A stretch of 34,887 nt of DNA. It comes from a virus. The position numbers and the translations under genes were made by a program. The notes under the pieces are model-generated. The model ran no database searches, was not told the origin of the DNA, and worked only from the letters and a program-made list of their open reading frames with translations. This document shows positions 13,270-20,955 of the stretch, in pieces. Location: IMG/VR virus record IMGVR_UViG_3300043436_001336, positions 1 through 34,887 of that record; one strand, 5' to 3'. How positions within the stretch are numbered: position 1 is the stretch's first letter; each line of letters begins with the position of its first letter.

Positions 13270-13866
13270 TTAACCGCCAGCAACAGTCTTGTACTTCTTG
13301 GAACGTGGCTTTGCACCAGGTCCACCAGAAGGCTTAGGGCTGTTCATGGTCTTACGACCTTCACGCTGGTTAGGTGTCTGACCCTTTGATGGACGAGACT
13401 TAGCACCTGGGCCACCCTTAGGAGCGGTAGGACGAGTGCTCTTGGCACCTGGACCACCTGATGGTTTTGGACTACCTAGACCTGGCTTACGACCTTCACG
13501 GTTGTTAGGGGTCATCTTGTTCTTATTGGCATCTGCCTTAGCCTTCTTACCAGCAGCAATCTGTGCTGGAGTTGGCTTAGGATTGCCACGCTCAATTACT
13601 GGTTTCTTTGAAGGCTGGTTAGTTGGACCAGTCTGATTAGGACCAGGTACTTTGCTAGGTGTGTTTGCAACAGCACCCTTACCATAGAAACGACGAACCG
13701 CTTCTTTAAGTTCTGCAGATGCACCAGGCTTGTTAGCAGCAGCAATGTTGCTAGCCTTTGTTCCCTGCTTTAGTTTTGCAACAGTAGCCGAAGAAACCTT
13801 AACTCCGTAGTTGCTGTTGCTGTCTTTCCATTTTTGCGAAGAAGCCTTAGGCTTGATTCCGGCCAT
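13270..13866 (-). CDS. Basic Pro/Gly-rich repeat protein with RFYGK domain, 198 aa
   Basis: Residues 20-63 (VKVSSATVAKLKQGT ... GASAELKEAVRRFYGK) share a pattern with residues 31-72 of the next upstream gene product, so the two are paralogues in this region. The rest is a low-complexity, positively charged tail with several copies of SPKPSGGPGAK and NREGRK. The tail resembles disordered DNA-condensing or surface-decorating extensions. There is no enzymatic motif. Function unknown; a virion-internal or capsid-associated DNA-binding role is plausible from charge and location. Confidence 0.6.
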   Translation of the reverse strand: MAGIKPKASSQKWKDSNSNYGVKVSSATVAKLKQGTKASNIAAANKPGASAELKEAVRRFYGKGAVANTPSKVPGPNQTGPTNQPSKKPVIERGNPKPTPAQIAAGKKAKADANKNKMTPNNREGRKPGLGSPKPSGGPGAKSTRPTAPKGGPGAKSRPSKGQTPNQREGRKTMNSPKPSGGPGAKPRSKKYKTVAGG

Positions 13867-14966
13867 TATTTTTTCTCATCTCTTGTCATAGTAGCGGCAC
13901 CGTAGTGTACCATTTGTCCGCGACGTGCACCCTTGCGGACTAACTTACCCTTTGCAACTTTCTTCTTTAGTGTTGAACGGGCTTGTGAAGCAGCCTTACC
14001 GGATGTCTTCATTGCATCATAGGATGCGCCCATACCCTTGGCAGCCTTGCCACCTGCTTCAGCCTTCTTGGCCTTGTATGCTGTAGTAGCAGCCTTTGAA
14101 GTCTTGGTTGCAGCAGCAGCAGTTTTAGCAGCAGGAGTAACCGCAACAAAAACATTGCCTGCACCCTTGACAGCCTTGTATCCAGCCTTAGGGGCCTTAG
14201 CAACAGCCTTTACTCCCTTGACAGTTCCCTTTACAGGAGAACCAGTGACGGCAGTCTTTACAACTTTCTTTGCTGCACCAGTTGTTCCCTTAGCGGTTGA
14301 CTTGGCAGCAGTCTTTGCACCAGTCTTAGCGCCTTGCTTTGCAGCCTGCTTTGCAGCAACCGCACCAGCCTTAGCACCCCAAAGGGCTGCACCTGTAGCA
14401 CCACCAGTAAAGGCAGAACCAACAACGCTAGCAACAGTAAGACCGAGTTCTGCTTGTCCAGTCAGACCAGACTTAATAGCACCTTTGACGTTGCCTTCTT
14501 TTGCATACTTAACGGAACGCTTGAAGTCATCAACACCAAGAAGTTCGTTCTGTACAAAAGTACCAACGTTCTTTCCAATAGAGCCCATGGTTGGACCCTT
14601 ACCCTTTGGTGGTGTGTAGTTAGTGCTACTAGCACCCTTGTAACCAGCACCTGGGTTATTGGTTGTCTTGTTAGGAATGTTGTATGAGTTGGCTGGGTAT
14701 GTCTTGTTGATTGTTGACACACCAGTACCTAGAGCAGCACCTACACGGTTCTTTCCGTAGAAGCGGTTCATTGCTTCACGTTGCTCTGCGGTTGCACCGC
14801 TCTTAAACTTTGCTACGTTACCTTCGAAAGTCTTTCCATCACGTAGTCCCTGAATCGTTGACTCAGAAACCTTGATTGACTTATCAAAGTTACTTGCCTT
14901 AAAATCACTTTTTTGAGACGAAGACATGGCATTCCAGCCTGACTTGCTCTTTTTCTTATCGGCCAC
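13866..14966 (-). CDS. Ala/Lys-rich histone-like protein with RFYGK domain, 366 aa
   Basis: The start is GTG 14966, with AGAGG upstream, overlapping the previous gene end by 11 bases. Residues 31-72 (IKVSESTIQGLRDGKT ... GATAEQREAMNRFYGK) match the paralogue downstream. From about residue 150 the sequence turns hydrophobic (LTVASVVGSAFTGGATGAAL), then into a long Ala/Lys/Gly tract (AAKQGAKTGAKTAAKSTAKG and similar), like H1-type tails. A hydrophobic stretch beside a DNA-binding tail could suit an ejected protein that contacts membrane and DNA. The function is unproven. Apparent ORFs on the opposite strand here are shadows of the repeats. Confidence 0.6.
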   Translation of the reverse strand: MADKKKSKSGWNAMSSSQKSDFKASNFDKSIKVSESTIQGLRDGKTFEGNVAKFKSGATAEQREAMNRFYGKNRVGAALGTGVSTINKTYPANSYNIPNKTTNNPGAGYKGASSTNYTPPKGKGPTMGSIGKNVGTFVQNELLGVDDFKRSVKYAKEGNVKGAIKSGLTGQAELGLTVASVVGSAFTGGATGAALWGAKAGAVAAKQAAKQGAKTGAKTAAKSTAKGTTGAAKKVVKTAVTGSPVKGTVKGVKAVAKAPKAGYKAVKGAGNVFVAVTPAAKTAAAATKTSKAATTAYKAKKAEAGGKAAKGMGASYDAMKTSGKAASQARSTLKKKVAKGKLVRKGARRGQMVHYGAATMTRDEKK

Positions 14967-15090
14967 GGCTAGAACCTCTCATGTTCTTTCTTGTAGGAGC
15001 AACTCTGCTCTTCATAGACTTCTTGTTTGACTTACCCTTGCCGAAGCCTGGTTCGCCCTTTTTCTTTCCACATCCACATGCTTTACACAT
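14956..15090 (-). CDS. Small Cys-rich basic protein, 44 aa
   Basis: I choose ATG 15090 because AAGGGTGGAA lies just upstream; a longer frame reaching 15222 would run through the 88-aa gene in another frame. The product MCKACGCGKKKGEPGFGKG... has Cys2, Cys5 and Cys7 and a strongly basic tail. C-x2-C-x-C may hold a metal or a disulphide. It overlaps the start of the next gene by 11 bases. No family is recognised. Confidence 0.5.
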   Translation of the reverse strand: MCKACGCGKKKGEPGFGKGKSNKKSMKSRVAPTRKNMRGSSRGR

Positions 15091-15100
15091 ATTTCCACCC

Positions 15101-15367
15101 TTATAGTTTACTGCCATATGCATGGCCAGTTTGGTTGCTGATATCAACAGCCTTTTGAATGTCAGCCGTCTTGGTACTATCTGGCTGGATTCCTTGTGCA
15201 CGCGCTGACTTGTAAGCATCAAGTTCGCCTTGCCAAGATTTACGGGTCCATCCGTTTTCGGTTAGACCACTGTTAGCGTCCCCAACGCTAAGTTGAACAT
15301 TAGAGACTTTACACATAAAGCAACCGTCAACATAAGTTGGGTGTACTTCCCTCTGGTGTATACTCAT
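15101..15367 (-). CDS. Conserved small phage protein with C-x2-C, 88 aa
   Basis: AAGGA precedes ATG 15367. The product begins MSIHQREVHPTYVDGCFMCK, with His9 and Cys16-x2-Cys19 suggesting a small metal site. It continues with a helical part KSWQGELDAYKSARAQGIQP and ends ISNQTGHAYGSKL. I recall similar sequences in actinobacterial phages near structural genes, always unassigned. The location among tail and accessory genes gives no direct function. Confidence 0.65.
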   Translation of the reverse strand: MSIHQREVHPTYVDGCFMCKVSNVQLSVGDANSGLTENGWTRKSWQGELDAYKSARAQGIQPDSTKTADIQKAVDISNQTGHAYGSKL

Positions 15368-15372
15368 ATTTA

Positions 15373-15471
15373 TTAATTCGTCCTTAAACTACTTTTGTTA
15401 ATTGCTACCGATTGGCAACAAGTTGCGTAATCTGGGCAGTCCTGAGTTGGACATCCTGTTCTACATGCCAT
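15373..15471 (-). CDS. Cys-rich microprotein, 32 aa
   Basis: The ORF lies in the gap between two longer genes: ATG 15471 with TAAGGA upstream, stop TAA 15373-15375. The product MACRTGCPTQDCPDYATCCQ... has five cysteines in its first 19 residues (positions 3, 7, 12, 18, 19). I recall short phage proteins starting with CRTGCPTxD, which raises confidence. It may bind metal or form disulphides. It forms, with the two next genes, a run of three small Cys-containing proteins. Confidence 0.55.
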   Translation of the reverse strand: MACRTGCPTQDCPDYATCCQSVAINKSSLRTN

Positions 15472-15479
15472 TACTATCC

Positions 15480-16250
15480 TTAGGTTTTAATTATGTAATT
15501 CATTAATATTGTTGGTTGCATGTTGTTATGCGCACCATCACTACCAGCATTAGCATTGGTTATGCCAACAGTAGTAGTTGCCGATGGAGTATTTGTATCT
15601 CCAGTGCTAGTCATTCTTGTAGCAGATACTGAAATTGGAGTATTTGTACCAGCAACAGTTGCGGTAAATGCGCTACTTTGTGTTCCACCCGCGTACGCTG
15701 AAGTTGAATACTTGTATGCACCTGCTTGACCCGCTGTACCATAACCACCGTTTGGACCCACAGCATTGTAGTTATAGTCTAAAGTTGCTATTCCAAAATC
15801 ATGTCTATGAGTTGAACTAGCAACTGTATTACTAGATAAGGTATTTGTGTGAGCATGAACTGGCATTTCGGCAGTGGTCAAAGTATGTGTTTGAGCACCA
15901 GTAGTTGTTCCAAGAGTGTTCGCTAGAGTTAAACGACCGGCATCAGTGCCACCCATGTTGTCAAGTGCAGCAACTACTCGACCACGTAAATCAGGTAACC
16001 TGAAGTGCGTAGTTCCTGCTCCACCAGAACCGTTAGTTAAAGAACCGTATGTTGTTCCAAGTAATGTTGATAGTGCAGTATATCCAGATACGGGAAGTTC
16101 TTGACCCCAACATAGTAGCCAACCTTCTGGAGCAACAGCACCAGCAAAAGGATTAACTACACCAGTTGGAACAAGGGACTGTGGATTAACCATAGACGAT
16201 GCCAGGTCTACAAACTCTGTACCTGTCCATACTCTTGCTCTTTTAGCCAT
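15480..16250 (-). CDS. Microcystin-dependent-protein-like tail collar fibre, 256 aa
   Basis: Nearly the whole protein is a tail-collar domain: PFAGAVAPEGWLLCWGQ, GTTHFRLPDLRGRVVAALD, a His-rich stretch (MPVHAHT, STHRHDF) and the terminal HNNMQPTILMNYIIKT. The family includes MdpB and T4 gp12-like short fibres that bind host receptors as trimers. It is the last gene of a four-gene fibre set joined by TAATG overlaps. Its N-terminus, RARVWTGTEFVDLASS, probably attaches to another fibre part, as this type of short tag is repeated in fibre proteins. Confidence 0.8.
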   Translation of the reverse strand: MAKRARVWTGTEFVDLASSMVNPQSLVPTGVVNPFAGAVAPEGWLLCWGQELPVSGYTALSTLLGTTYGSLTNGSGGAGTTHFRLPDLRGRVVAALDNMGGTDAGRLTLANTLGTTTGAQTHTLTTAEMPVHAHTNTLSSNTVASSTHRHDFGIATLDYNYNAVGPNGGYGTAGQAGAYKYSTSAYAGGTQSSAFTATVAGTNTPISVSATRMTSTGDTNTPSATTTVGITNANAGSDGAHNNMQPTILMNYIIKT

Positions 16251-16984
16251 TATGCTGGTCCTATATCCTCTATGATAATAAAGTGCTCATTACCTGTACC
16301 GCCACTAAGAGTGTTGGCTCCTGAAATATTTACAAAACCAACTTCAATTAATCGTGAACCACTACTCATAGTAGCAGTAATAACTCCTGTTTGAGTTTTA
16401 TAGTTCCAGTCTCCACCGTAGTTGGTTGCATCAAAAACACGTCCGACAGCATTACCATCAACAGTAAGTGAAGATAACATACGACCAGCAGAAGCAGCAA
16501 GAGATACGTTTAATGTAACGCTAATTCTGTAAAGTCTTCCAGTAACTGCCGTAATAGTTCTTGCTAGTCCAGGAATTTTAGAACTAGTAACAGTGTTGCT
16601 TGAGGATTTTGCATAACTAACAATGCCCCAAGGCATGTTCCAAGGCTTAGTGTTTATGTTCACGGTAGACGCTTCACCACTGGAAGTTGTTGAGGTCTGC
16701 CTAGCAAAAACATTTTGCGTAACTGCAATGGTTGAGCCTTGTCCTGCAGGGAGGGAAGTTATACCTAAAGATACACCTCGGTTGGTTCCACCTCTTTCAA
16801 AAATTCTAAAATTATTTCCATTAAGGTCAATGGCAACTCCAGTGCTAATGGTGCTACCAGTAGCAGGTGCAGCAAGTTGTATTTCTCCACCCTCAGCACC
16901 AGCAGAGTTATTTGAAATAAGTGTAGGCGCACTTACATCATTTCTAAATATTGGTCCATTTGCTAAGTCTCTTGCTCTAGTCAT
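16250..16984 (-). CDS. Putative tail fibre / receptor-binding protein, 244 aa
   Basis: The N-terminal TRARDLANGPIF is a short tag common in phage fibres, followed by beta-rich repeats. The C-terminal 110 residues (GRLYRISVTLNVSLAASAG, ENGF-like strands, ending EHFIIIEDIGPA) look like a jelly-roll or C1q-like trimeric head. There is no enzymatic motif. It lies between two other fibre genes with TAATG overlaps at both ends, so it is almost certainly a fibre component. The exact fold needs modelling. Confidence 0.65.
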   Translation of the reverse strand: MTRARDLANGPIFRNDVSAPTLISNNSAGAEGGEIQLAAPATGSTISTGVAIDLNGNNFRIFERGGTNRGVSLGITSLPAGQGSTIAVTQNVFARQTSTTSSGEASTVNINTKPWNMPWGIVSYAKSSSNTVTSSKIPGLARTITAVTGRLYRISVTLNVSLAASAGRMLSSLTVDGNAVGRVFDATNYGGDWNYKTQTGVITATMSSGSRLIEVGFVNISGANTLSGGTGNEHFIIIEDIGPA

Positions 16985-18036
16985 TATGCGTACACCTCAA
17001 TAATAATTGCACCGCCACCGCCAGCAGTGCCAGCACTTCCTGATGTTCCAGCAACGCCAGCAGTTCCTGCTGCACCAACTGAATAAGAATAAGTTGCAGA
17101 TGGAGATTCAATTGTTGCTTCTACATATCCACCAGAACCACCGCTAGTTCCCACACATACTGCAGTAGCACCGTTTCCTCCACCAGAACCACCGGAGCCG
17201 TATCTTCCTAGCGGAGATGGAGGACCACCAACACCCGAAGTATAGGCTTGAGCAGCATTATTGTATTGCCAGTTAACTGAACCAGTTACACCAGGAAATA
17301 CAAGTCCTACTGCTGGAGAACTTACCGTACCGCTACCACCTGCTCCTGGGGCATTGCTTGAGTTTCCTCCACCAGCGCCACCAGTAGTAGTTAATAAAGA
17401 TGAACCAAATGTAGTTGAGCCACCAGTGCCACCAGTACCACCGTTGCCAGCACCGGAGCCACCGCCAGAACCAGCACCGCCACCTCCACCAGCGACCATG
17501 CGGATTCTTAAAGCCCTGGTTCCAGCAGGAACTGTAAAAGTTCCACTTCCAGATGTTAAGTATGTAGTTGATGCATAGCGAAATCCAGAATTAAATTTTG
17601 CATCAGCAGCAGTCTGTGTGTAAGTATCAGCCAAAGCGTAAGCAACTTGTGACATAACTGTAACAATGTCGCCAGCACTGAGCGCTAGAAGTCCAGTAAT
17701 GGTTGTACCATTTGTAGCAACATAGTCAGAACCACGAACCTGCAATACACCGTTGATGTAAACTTCTTCGTATCCTGGTGTGTACTTTAGCGATAGGCCA
17801 TTGTCATCAGGACCACTAAGAGTTGTCTCTCCACCGACTGCAGTTTCTTTCCATCGGTAAAATACTGATGAGTCAATACTTGGTACATCATCATCACTGT
17901 CAATCCAAATGTCACCTGTTGCTGGTGAAGTTGGTTCAGTTGCTTGATAGGATACTGGTGCTACTACAGCAGCATGTCCAATGTTGACCCATTCATCATT
18001 AACGTCATCCCAGACGTATCCTGGTCTAGTTGTCAT
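16984..18036 (-). CDS. Gly-rich tail fibre / adhesin, 350 aa
   Basis: The N-terminus RPGYVWDDVNDEWVNIG is a fibre tag. Then come TEPTSPATGDIWIDSDD (a module also present in the 688-aa fibre) and EEVYINGVLQVRGSDY, a common fibre unit. From residue 160 the sequence is FTVPAGTRALRIRMVAGGGG followed by long Gly/Ser/Ala tracts up to the end. Poly-glycine sandwiches of this type form the tip adhesin of some T-even-like phages (gp38) and several bacterial adhesins. A receptor-binding tip is therefore plausible. TAATG junctions on both sides. Confidence 0.7.
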   Translation of the reverse strand: MTTRPGYVWDDVNDEWVNIGHAAVVAPVSYQATEPTSPATGDIWIDSDDDVPSIDSSVFYRWKETAVGGETTLSGPDDNGLSLKYTPGYEEVYINGVLQVRGSDYVATNGTTITGLLALSAGDIVTVMSQVAYALADTYTQTAADAKFNSGFRYASTTYLTSGSGTFTVPAGTRALRIRMVAGGGGGAGSGGGSGAGNGGTGGTGGSTTFGSSLLTTTGGAGGGNSSNAPGAGGSGTVSSPAVGLVFPGVTGSVNWQYNNAAQAYTSGVGGPPSPLGRYGSGGSGGGNGATAVCVGTSGGSGGYVEATIESPSATYSYSVGAAGTAGVAGTSGSAGTAGGGGAIIIEVYA

Positions 18037-20102
18037 TATGCAATCCTAATTAAGTAGTTAAGTGCAATGTACGGTTGAAGGTTTCCACTTGCTGCTTCTG
18101 CGCTAGCAACACCAGAAGTACCAGTAAAGTTTGGAACATCAATAGTGGTTGTATGCGTATGGTCTGTATTTGTTGAAGTAACTCCAGCATCATATCTAGT
18201 GTATGAGTTGTAGGCGGCTCGAACGGAGGATGTAGTACCATCCCAACCAGAAGAGCCCGGTGCTGAATCATTTACGTGTGCGTGAGCGTGGCTTGCGTTA
18301 GCAGAAACATTTCCAGAGGTTGCATTAAACGCAGCATGGTCATGGTTAATTCCATGTGTGTGTGGTGCGACACTTATTTTGCTACCACCAGTTTCACCCA
18401 GTACGTTAAACTCTGTCTGTGCTGCATCAACACCAACTACTACGCGACCCTTTAGATTAGGTAGGTTGAATGTAGTTGAGTTGTCACCAATACCATATGT
18501 AGTTCCAATGCGAGCAAATAGAATGTCATAGGTTGTGCGGCTTATAGCAGTACCATCGCAGATAGCCCACTTAACACTAGGACTTGTAGAACCTGCGTAT
18601 GGAGTTAGACCACCGATAGGTGTAGTAAATAACTCAAAGTCATTCTTTAACAAGAAATCATTAGTGTTAATAACAGATGCAGTAGCGTCAGAGTCAATCC
18701 AAATATCACCGTTCTGTGGTGTAGATGGAGCAGACGGTTGATAAACAGCACCAGCGACAGTTGACCAAGTAGTGTCATAGTCACTAGTTGTGGCTTTCTT
18801 TAAGAACTGACCAGCCCCACCACCTGCAGCAATAGTTCCTTGAACCTTAGTTGCGTCAATGTTTGCAGTTAAAGCAATCTGAGCGTCTGTAATTGTAGTA
18901 GGAGCAATGTCCCCAGCAACAATAGTTGCATCAGCAATCATGGTTGAAGTTACTGTACCAGTGTCAGACGTAGTTACAATACCGCTAGGTAAAGTTAGTG
19001 TTGACCATTCGGTGTCATAGTCATCGTCAGAATTTTTAGTTAAGTACTGACCAGTAGTTCCTCCTGGAACAACGCCTTCTCCGGTCTCACCCTGTATACC
19101 TTGTATACCTTGCTCGCCCTGAATACCTTGTTCGCCTTGTATTCCCTGGTCTCCTTGCGGACCAACTTCACCTTGAATGCCTTGAATACCTTGGTCACCT
19201 TGTGGGCCTACTTCACCACGGTCAGCAACTGGAGTCCACGATGCATTGATTGAACCAGGTGATGGTGGGTATCCAGGATTAAGAGGATTTCCAGTTCTGT
19301 AATAGAATCCACCTTGGTAGGTTACTGCATCGCCGTATCCGTAACTTACGCCATTATCATAGGGCCCGATAAGAGTCCATGGCTCTGGTCCAACTTCTCC
19401 CTGAATTCCTTGGATTCCTTGTTCACCTTGGATACCTTGGATACCCTGGTCTCCTTGGATACCCTGTATGCCTTGTTCTCCCTGAATGCCTTCAGGAAGC
19501 CCAAAATCGAACACAGCGACGTTTTCATCTCCACTGTTAGTCACAGTAGCAGAAGACCCTGGAGAGAGCGTTGTAGTGCTTCCTACGGCTATTGTAGCGG
19601 CAGTACCAGTATCACCGACAGGTATAGTAAAGTCTAGGACAGCATCATACTCGTCACCAGAATTAACAATCTCAACATCAGTACCCTCGGCACCAGTAGT
19701 TACAGTGCCAACTGTTATAGTGGTCTCACGGCCCTGAGGTAACTCAAAGTCAAAGACTGCATCCGAAGTAGTACCAGAGTTTGTAACCGTAGCGGGTTCA
19801 TCCCAAGCAACTGTAGTTACATCTCCGACATCAACGGTTGCTGCTGGACCTTCTGGTAATTCAAAATCAAGAATGGCATCAGTAGGTGTGCCAGAGTTAG
19901 TTACTGTAGCAGGAACACCACTGTCAACAGTTACAACTTCACCAATGTTGACGGTTGCAGGAGGACCCTGAATACCTTGAGGACCTTGGTCATTAGATAC
20001 AACAACCTGAGTATTGTTCGTGGTAACTTCAACAAGAATCTCAGAAGAACCAGTTACATCAACGTTGTAAACTTTTTCTTCAATAATGATTTCGGTTGCC
20101 AT
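18036..20102 (-). CDS. Main tail fibre with collagen-like repeats and tail-collar domain, 688 aa
   Basis: Residue order: an N-terminal attachment region; about four 40-residue beta repeats (ATVTNSGT..DAVFDFELP, residues 49-205); collagen-like GIQGEQ repeats; a carbohydrate-binding-like insert with YGDAVTYQGGFYYRTG; a second collagen-like block; a linker; QNGDIWIDSD; and a C-terminal tail-collar domain (GLTPYAGSTSPSVKWAICDG, FNLPNLKGRVVVGVD, His-rich PHTHGINHDH, ending NLQPYIALNYLIRIA). Collagen repeats form trimeric rods in phage fibres. The collar head would bind the receptor. It is the largest and first gene of the fibre cassette. Confidence 0.85.
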   Translation of the reverse strand: MATEIIIEEKVYNVDVTGSSEILVEVTTNNTQVVVSNDQGPQGIQGPPATVNIGEVVTVDSGVPATVTNSGTPTDAILDFELPEGPAATVDVGDVTTVAWDEPATVTNSGTTSDAVFDFELPQGRETTITVGTVTTGAEGTDVEIVNSGDEYDAVLDFTIPVGDTGTAATIAVGSTTTLSPGSSATVTNSGDENVAVFDFGLPEGIQGEQGIQGIQGDQGIQGIQGEQGIQGIQGEVGPEPWTLIGPYDNGVSYGYGDAVTYQGGFYYRTGNPLNPGYPPSPGSINASWTPVADRGEVGPQGDQGIQGIQGEVGPQGDQGIQGEQGIQGEQGIQGIQGETGEGVVPGGTTGQYLTKNSDDDYDTEWSTLTLPSGIVTTSDTGTVTSTMIADATIVAGDIAPTTITDAQIALTANIDATKVQGTIAAGGGAGQFLKKATTSDYDTTWSTVAGAVYQPSAPSTPQNGDIWIDSDATASVINTNDFLLKNDFELFTTPIGGLTPYAGSTSPSVKWAICDGTAISRTTYDILFARIGTTYGIGDNSTTFNLPNLKGRVVVGVDAAQTEFNVLGETGGSKISVAPHTHGINHDHAAFNATSGNVSANASHAHAHVNDSAPGSSGWDGTTSSVRAAYNSYTRYDAGVTSTNTDHTHTTTIDVPNFTGTSGVASAEAASGNLQPYIALNYLIRIA
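19081..19219 (-). repeat. Collagen-like tandem repeats, block 2
   Basis: About 45 codons of Gly-x-y triplets (GIQGEQGIQGIQ pattern) coded by 9- and 18-base near-repeats. These are part of the 688-aa fibre gene, not an independent element. Such blocks are prone to change in repeat number. Confidence 0.85.
19384..19496 (-). repeat. Collagen-like tandem repeats, block 1
   Basis: The more N-terminal collagen-like block of the same fibre (EGIQGEQGIQGIQGDQ pattern), about 37 codons. It is separated from block 2 by the carbohydrate-binding-like insert. Nucleotide near-identity between the two blocks would allow recombination that removes the insert. Confidence 0.85.
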
Positions 20103-20443
20103 TACTGAGTCACCTCAGCAGATACTACGAAGCGACCCTCAAGGACGCGTGTTACTTCACCACCAGCCGACACTAATTCAATGTCGTAAACCCATCGGCC
20201 TGCAGCAATCGCTGCCATTCTAGTAGCGGAAACGGTAATTGATACTTGTCCCAAAGAGTTAACTGAGATGTCGCCATTTGCAGTACTTAGGTCAAGAAAC
20301 TTATTTGTAGTATTGTAGTCAGCACGAACTTGCATGCGTGCGCTGTAACCACTTAGGTCCCAAACAATCTCGTCAATTTTGATTGTGAAATTAAAATTAA
20401 AAGTAGAACCTTGGTCTGCAACAATGTTGTATATTCCAGCCAT
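20102..20443 (-). CDS. BppU/Ig-like conserved virion protein, 113 aa
   Basis: The all-beta product has DQGSTFNFNFTI, WDLSGYSARMQVRADY, ISVNSLGQVSITVSATRMAA and GRWVYDIELVSAGGEVTRVL. This pattern resembles the N-terminal domain of baseplate upper protein BppU-like and other phage Ig-like structural proteins. It likely mounts or decorates the tail near the fibres, as it directly precedes the fibre cassette in transcription order. TAATG overlaps on both sides; AAGGGTG is placed before the start. Confidence 0.65.
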   Translation of the reverse strand: MAGIYNIVADQGSTFNFNFTIKIDEIVWDLSGYSARMQVRADYNTTNKFLDLSTANGDISVNSLGQVSITVSATRMAAIAAGRWVYDIELVSAGGEVTRVLEGRFVVSAEVTQ

Positions 20444-20673
20444 TATATGTCACCCTTAATATGTAAGTTGATGTGTTCGTCAAGTTGCTTTTCAATCCTT
20501 TTTACAGCGTAAGCAATATCAGGAAGGCTACGACCGCCATTGGCCGTTGGTTGAATAGGGTAGGTCTGTTCCTTAATGAAAGCCTTAAGAGGTCCAAGGA
20601 TTAACCATTTCCCAAGCACTGCTAAAATACCTATCGAGGTTGCTACAATGCCTAATATTTCTGCTACAGTCAT
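20443..20673 (-). CDS. One-helix membrane protein, possible second holin, 76 aa
   Basis: Residues 4-30 (AEILGIVATSIGILAVLGKWLILGPLKAF) are a long N-terminal membrane segment; the rest is soluble and helical, with ANGGRSLPDIAYAVKRIEKQ. I recall NGG-S-L-x-D followed by a coiled helix in small actinobacterial phage membrane proteins, including DUF2746-type, sometimes considered holins. It is far from the endopeptidase gene, so the role is uncertain: lysis, entry or superinfection exclusion. Its start overlaps the preceding stop (ATGA). Confidence 0.6.
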   Translation of the reverse strand: MTVAEILGIVATSIGILAVLGKWLILGPLKAFIKEQTYPIQPTANGGRSLPDIAYAVKRIEKQLDEHINLHIKGDI

Positions 20674-20921
20674 GAGATTTCCTCGACCTCGTAACCATTA
20701 TCAATCAGCACTTGTGCTTCCTCATCTGATATTTTGTAAGTATTACCACCAAGGTAATAGTTATCTACTGCTAGTAGGTCTTCATTCTGGGGCCAACGTG
20801 TTTCGTAGCACTCACCATCTACAACTAATACAGTTATGCCGCGAGGCATTTCATAGAATTCAAATAAGCGGTGACCACCAATAGGTCCCTCACTTATAGT
20901 GGGTGGGCTAAAACGATACAT
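20670..20921 (-). CDS. Conserved small phage protein, 83 aa
   Basis: Sequence RLFEFYEMPRGITVLVVDG, CYETRWPQNEDLLAVDNYYLGGNTYKISDEEAQVLIDNGY. I recall similar proteins with ITVLKxDG and YLGGxxYxISDxEA in many actinobacterial phages directly after the capsid gene, unassigned. It is compact and acidic, without membrane segment. By position it might be a capsid decoration or completion protein. It starts 34 bases after the post-capsid hairpin. Confidence 0.65.
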   Translation of the reverse strand: MYRFSPPTISEGPIGGHRLFEFYEMPRGITVLVVDGECYETRWPQNEDLLAVDNYYLGGNTYKISDEEAQVLIDNGYEVEEIS

Positions 20922-20955
20922 GTTATCTCCAGATAGTTTAAGTTACCAACCCCAC

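Noticed and set aside
14038-14619. 193-aa open frame on the + strand opposite the Ala/Lys-rich gene
   Set aside because: It is a shadow of the repetitive Ala/Lys codons; it has low-complexity Ala/Val/Pro composition, no ribosome binding site, and opposes a well-placed operon gene.
15091-15222. Longer start (15222) for the 44-aa Cys-rich gene
   Set aside because: The extension overlaps the 88-aa gene in another frame, has no ribosome binding site, and the internal ATG 15090 has AAGGGTGG upstream.
17261-17578. 105-aa Pro-rich + strand frame
   Set aside because: It mirrors the Gly-rich tract of the 350-aa fibre (Gly codons read as Pro on the other strand).
19081-19496. CRISPR-like or satellite repeats
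   Set aside because: The repeat units are in-frame Gly-x-y codons of a fibre gene, with no spacers of uniform length.
15480-20102. Diversity-generating retroelement acting on the collar fibres
   Set aside because: No reverse transcriptase or template/variable repeat pair is visible in the window.
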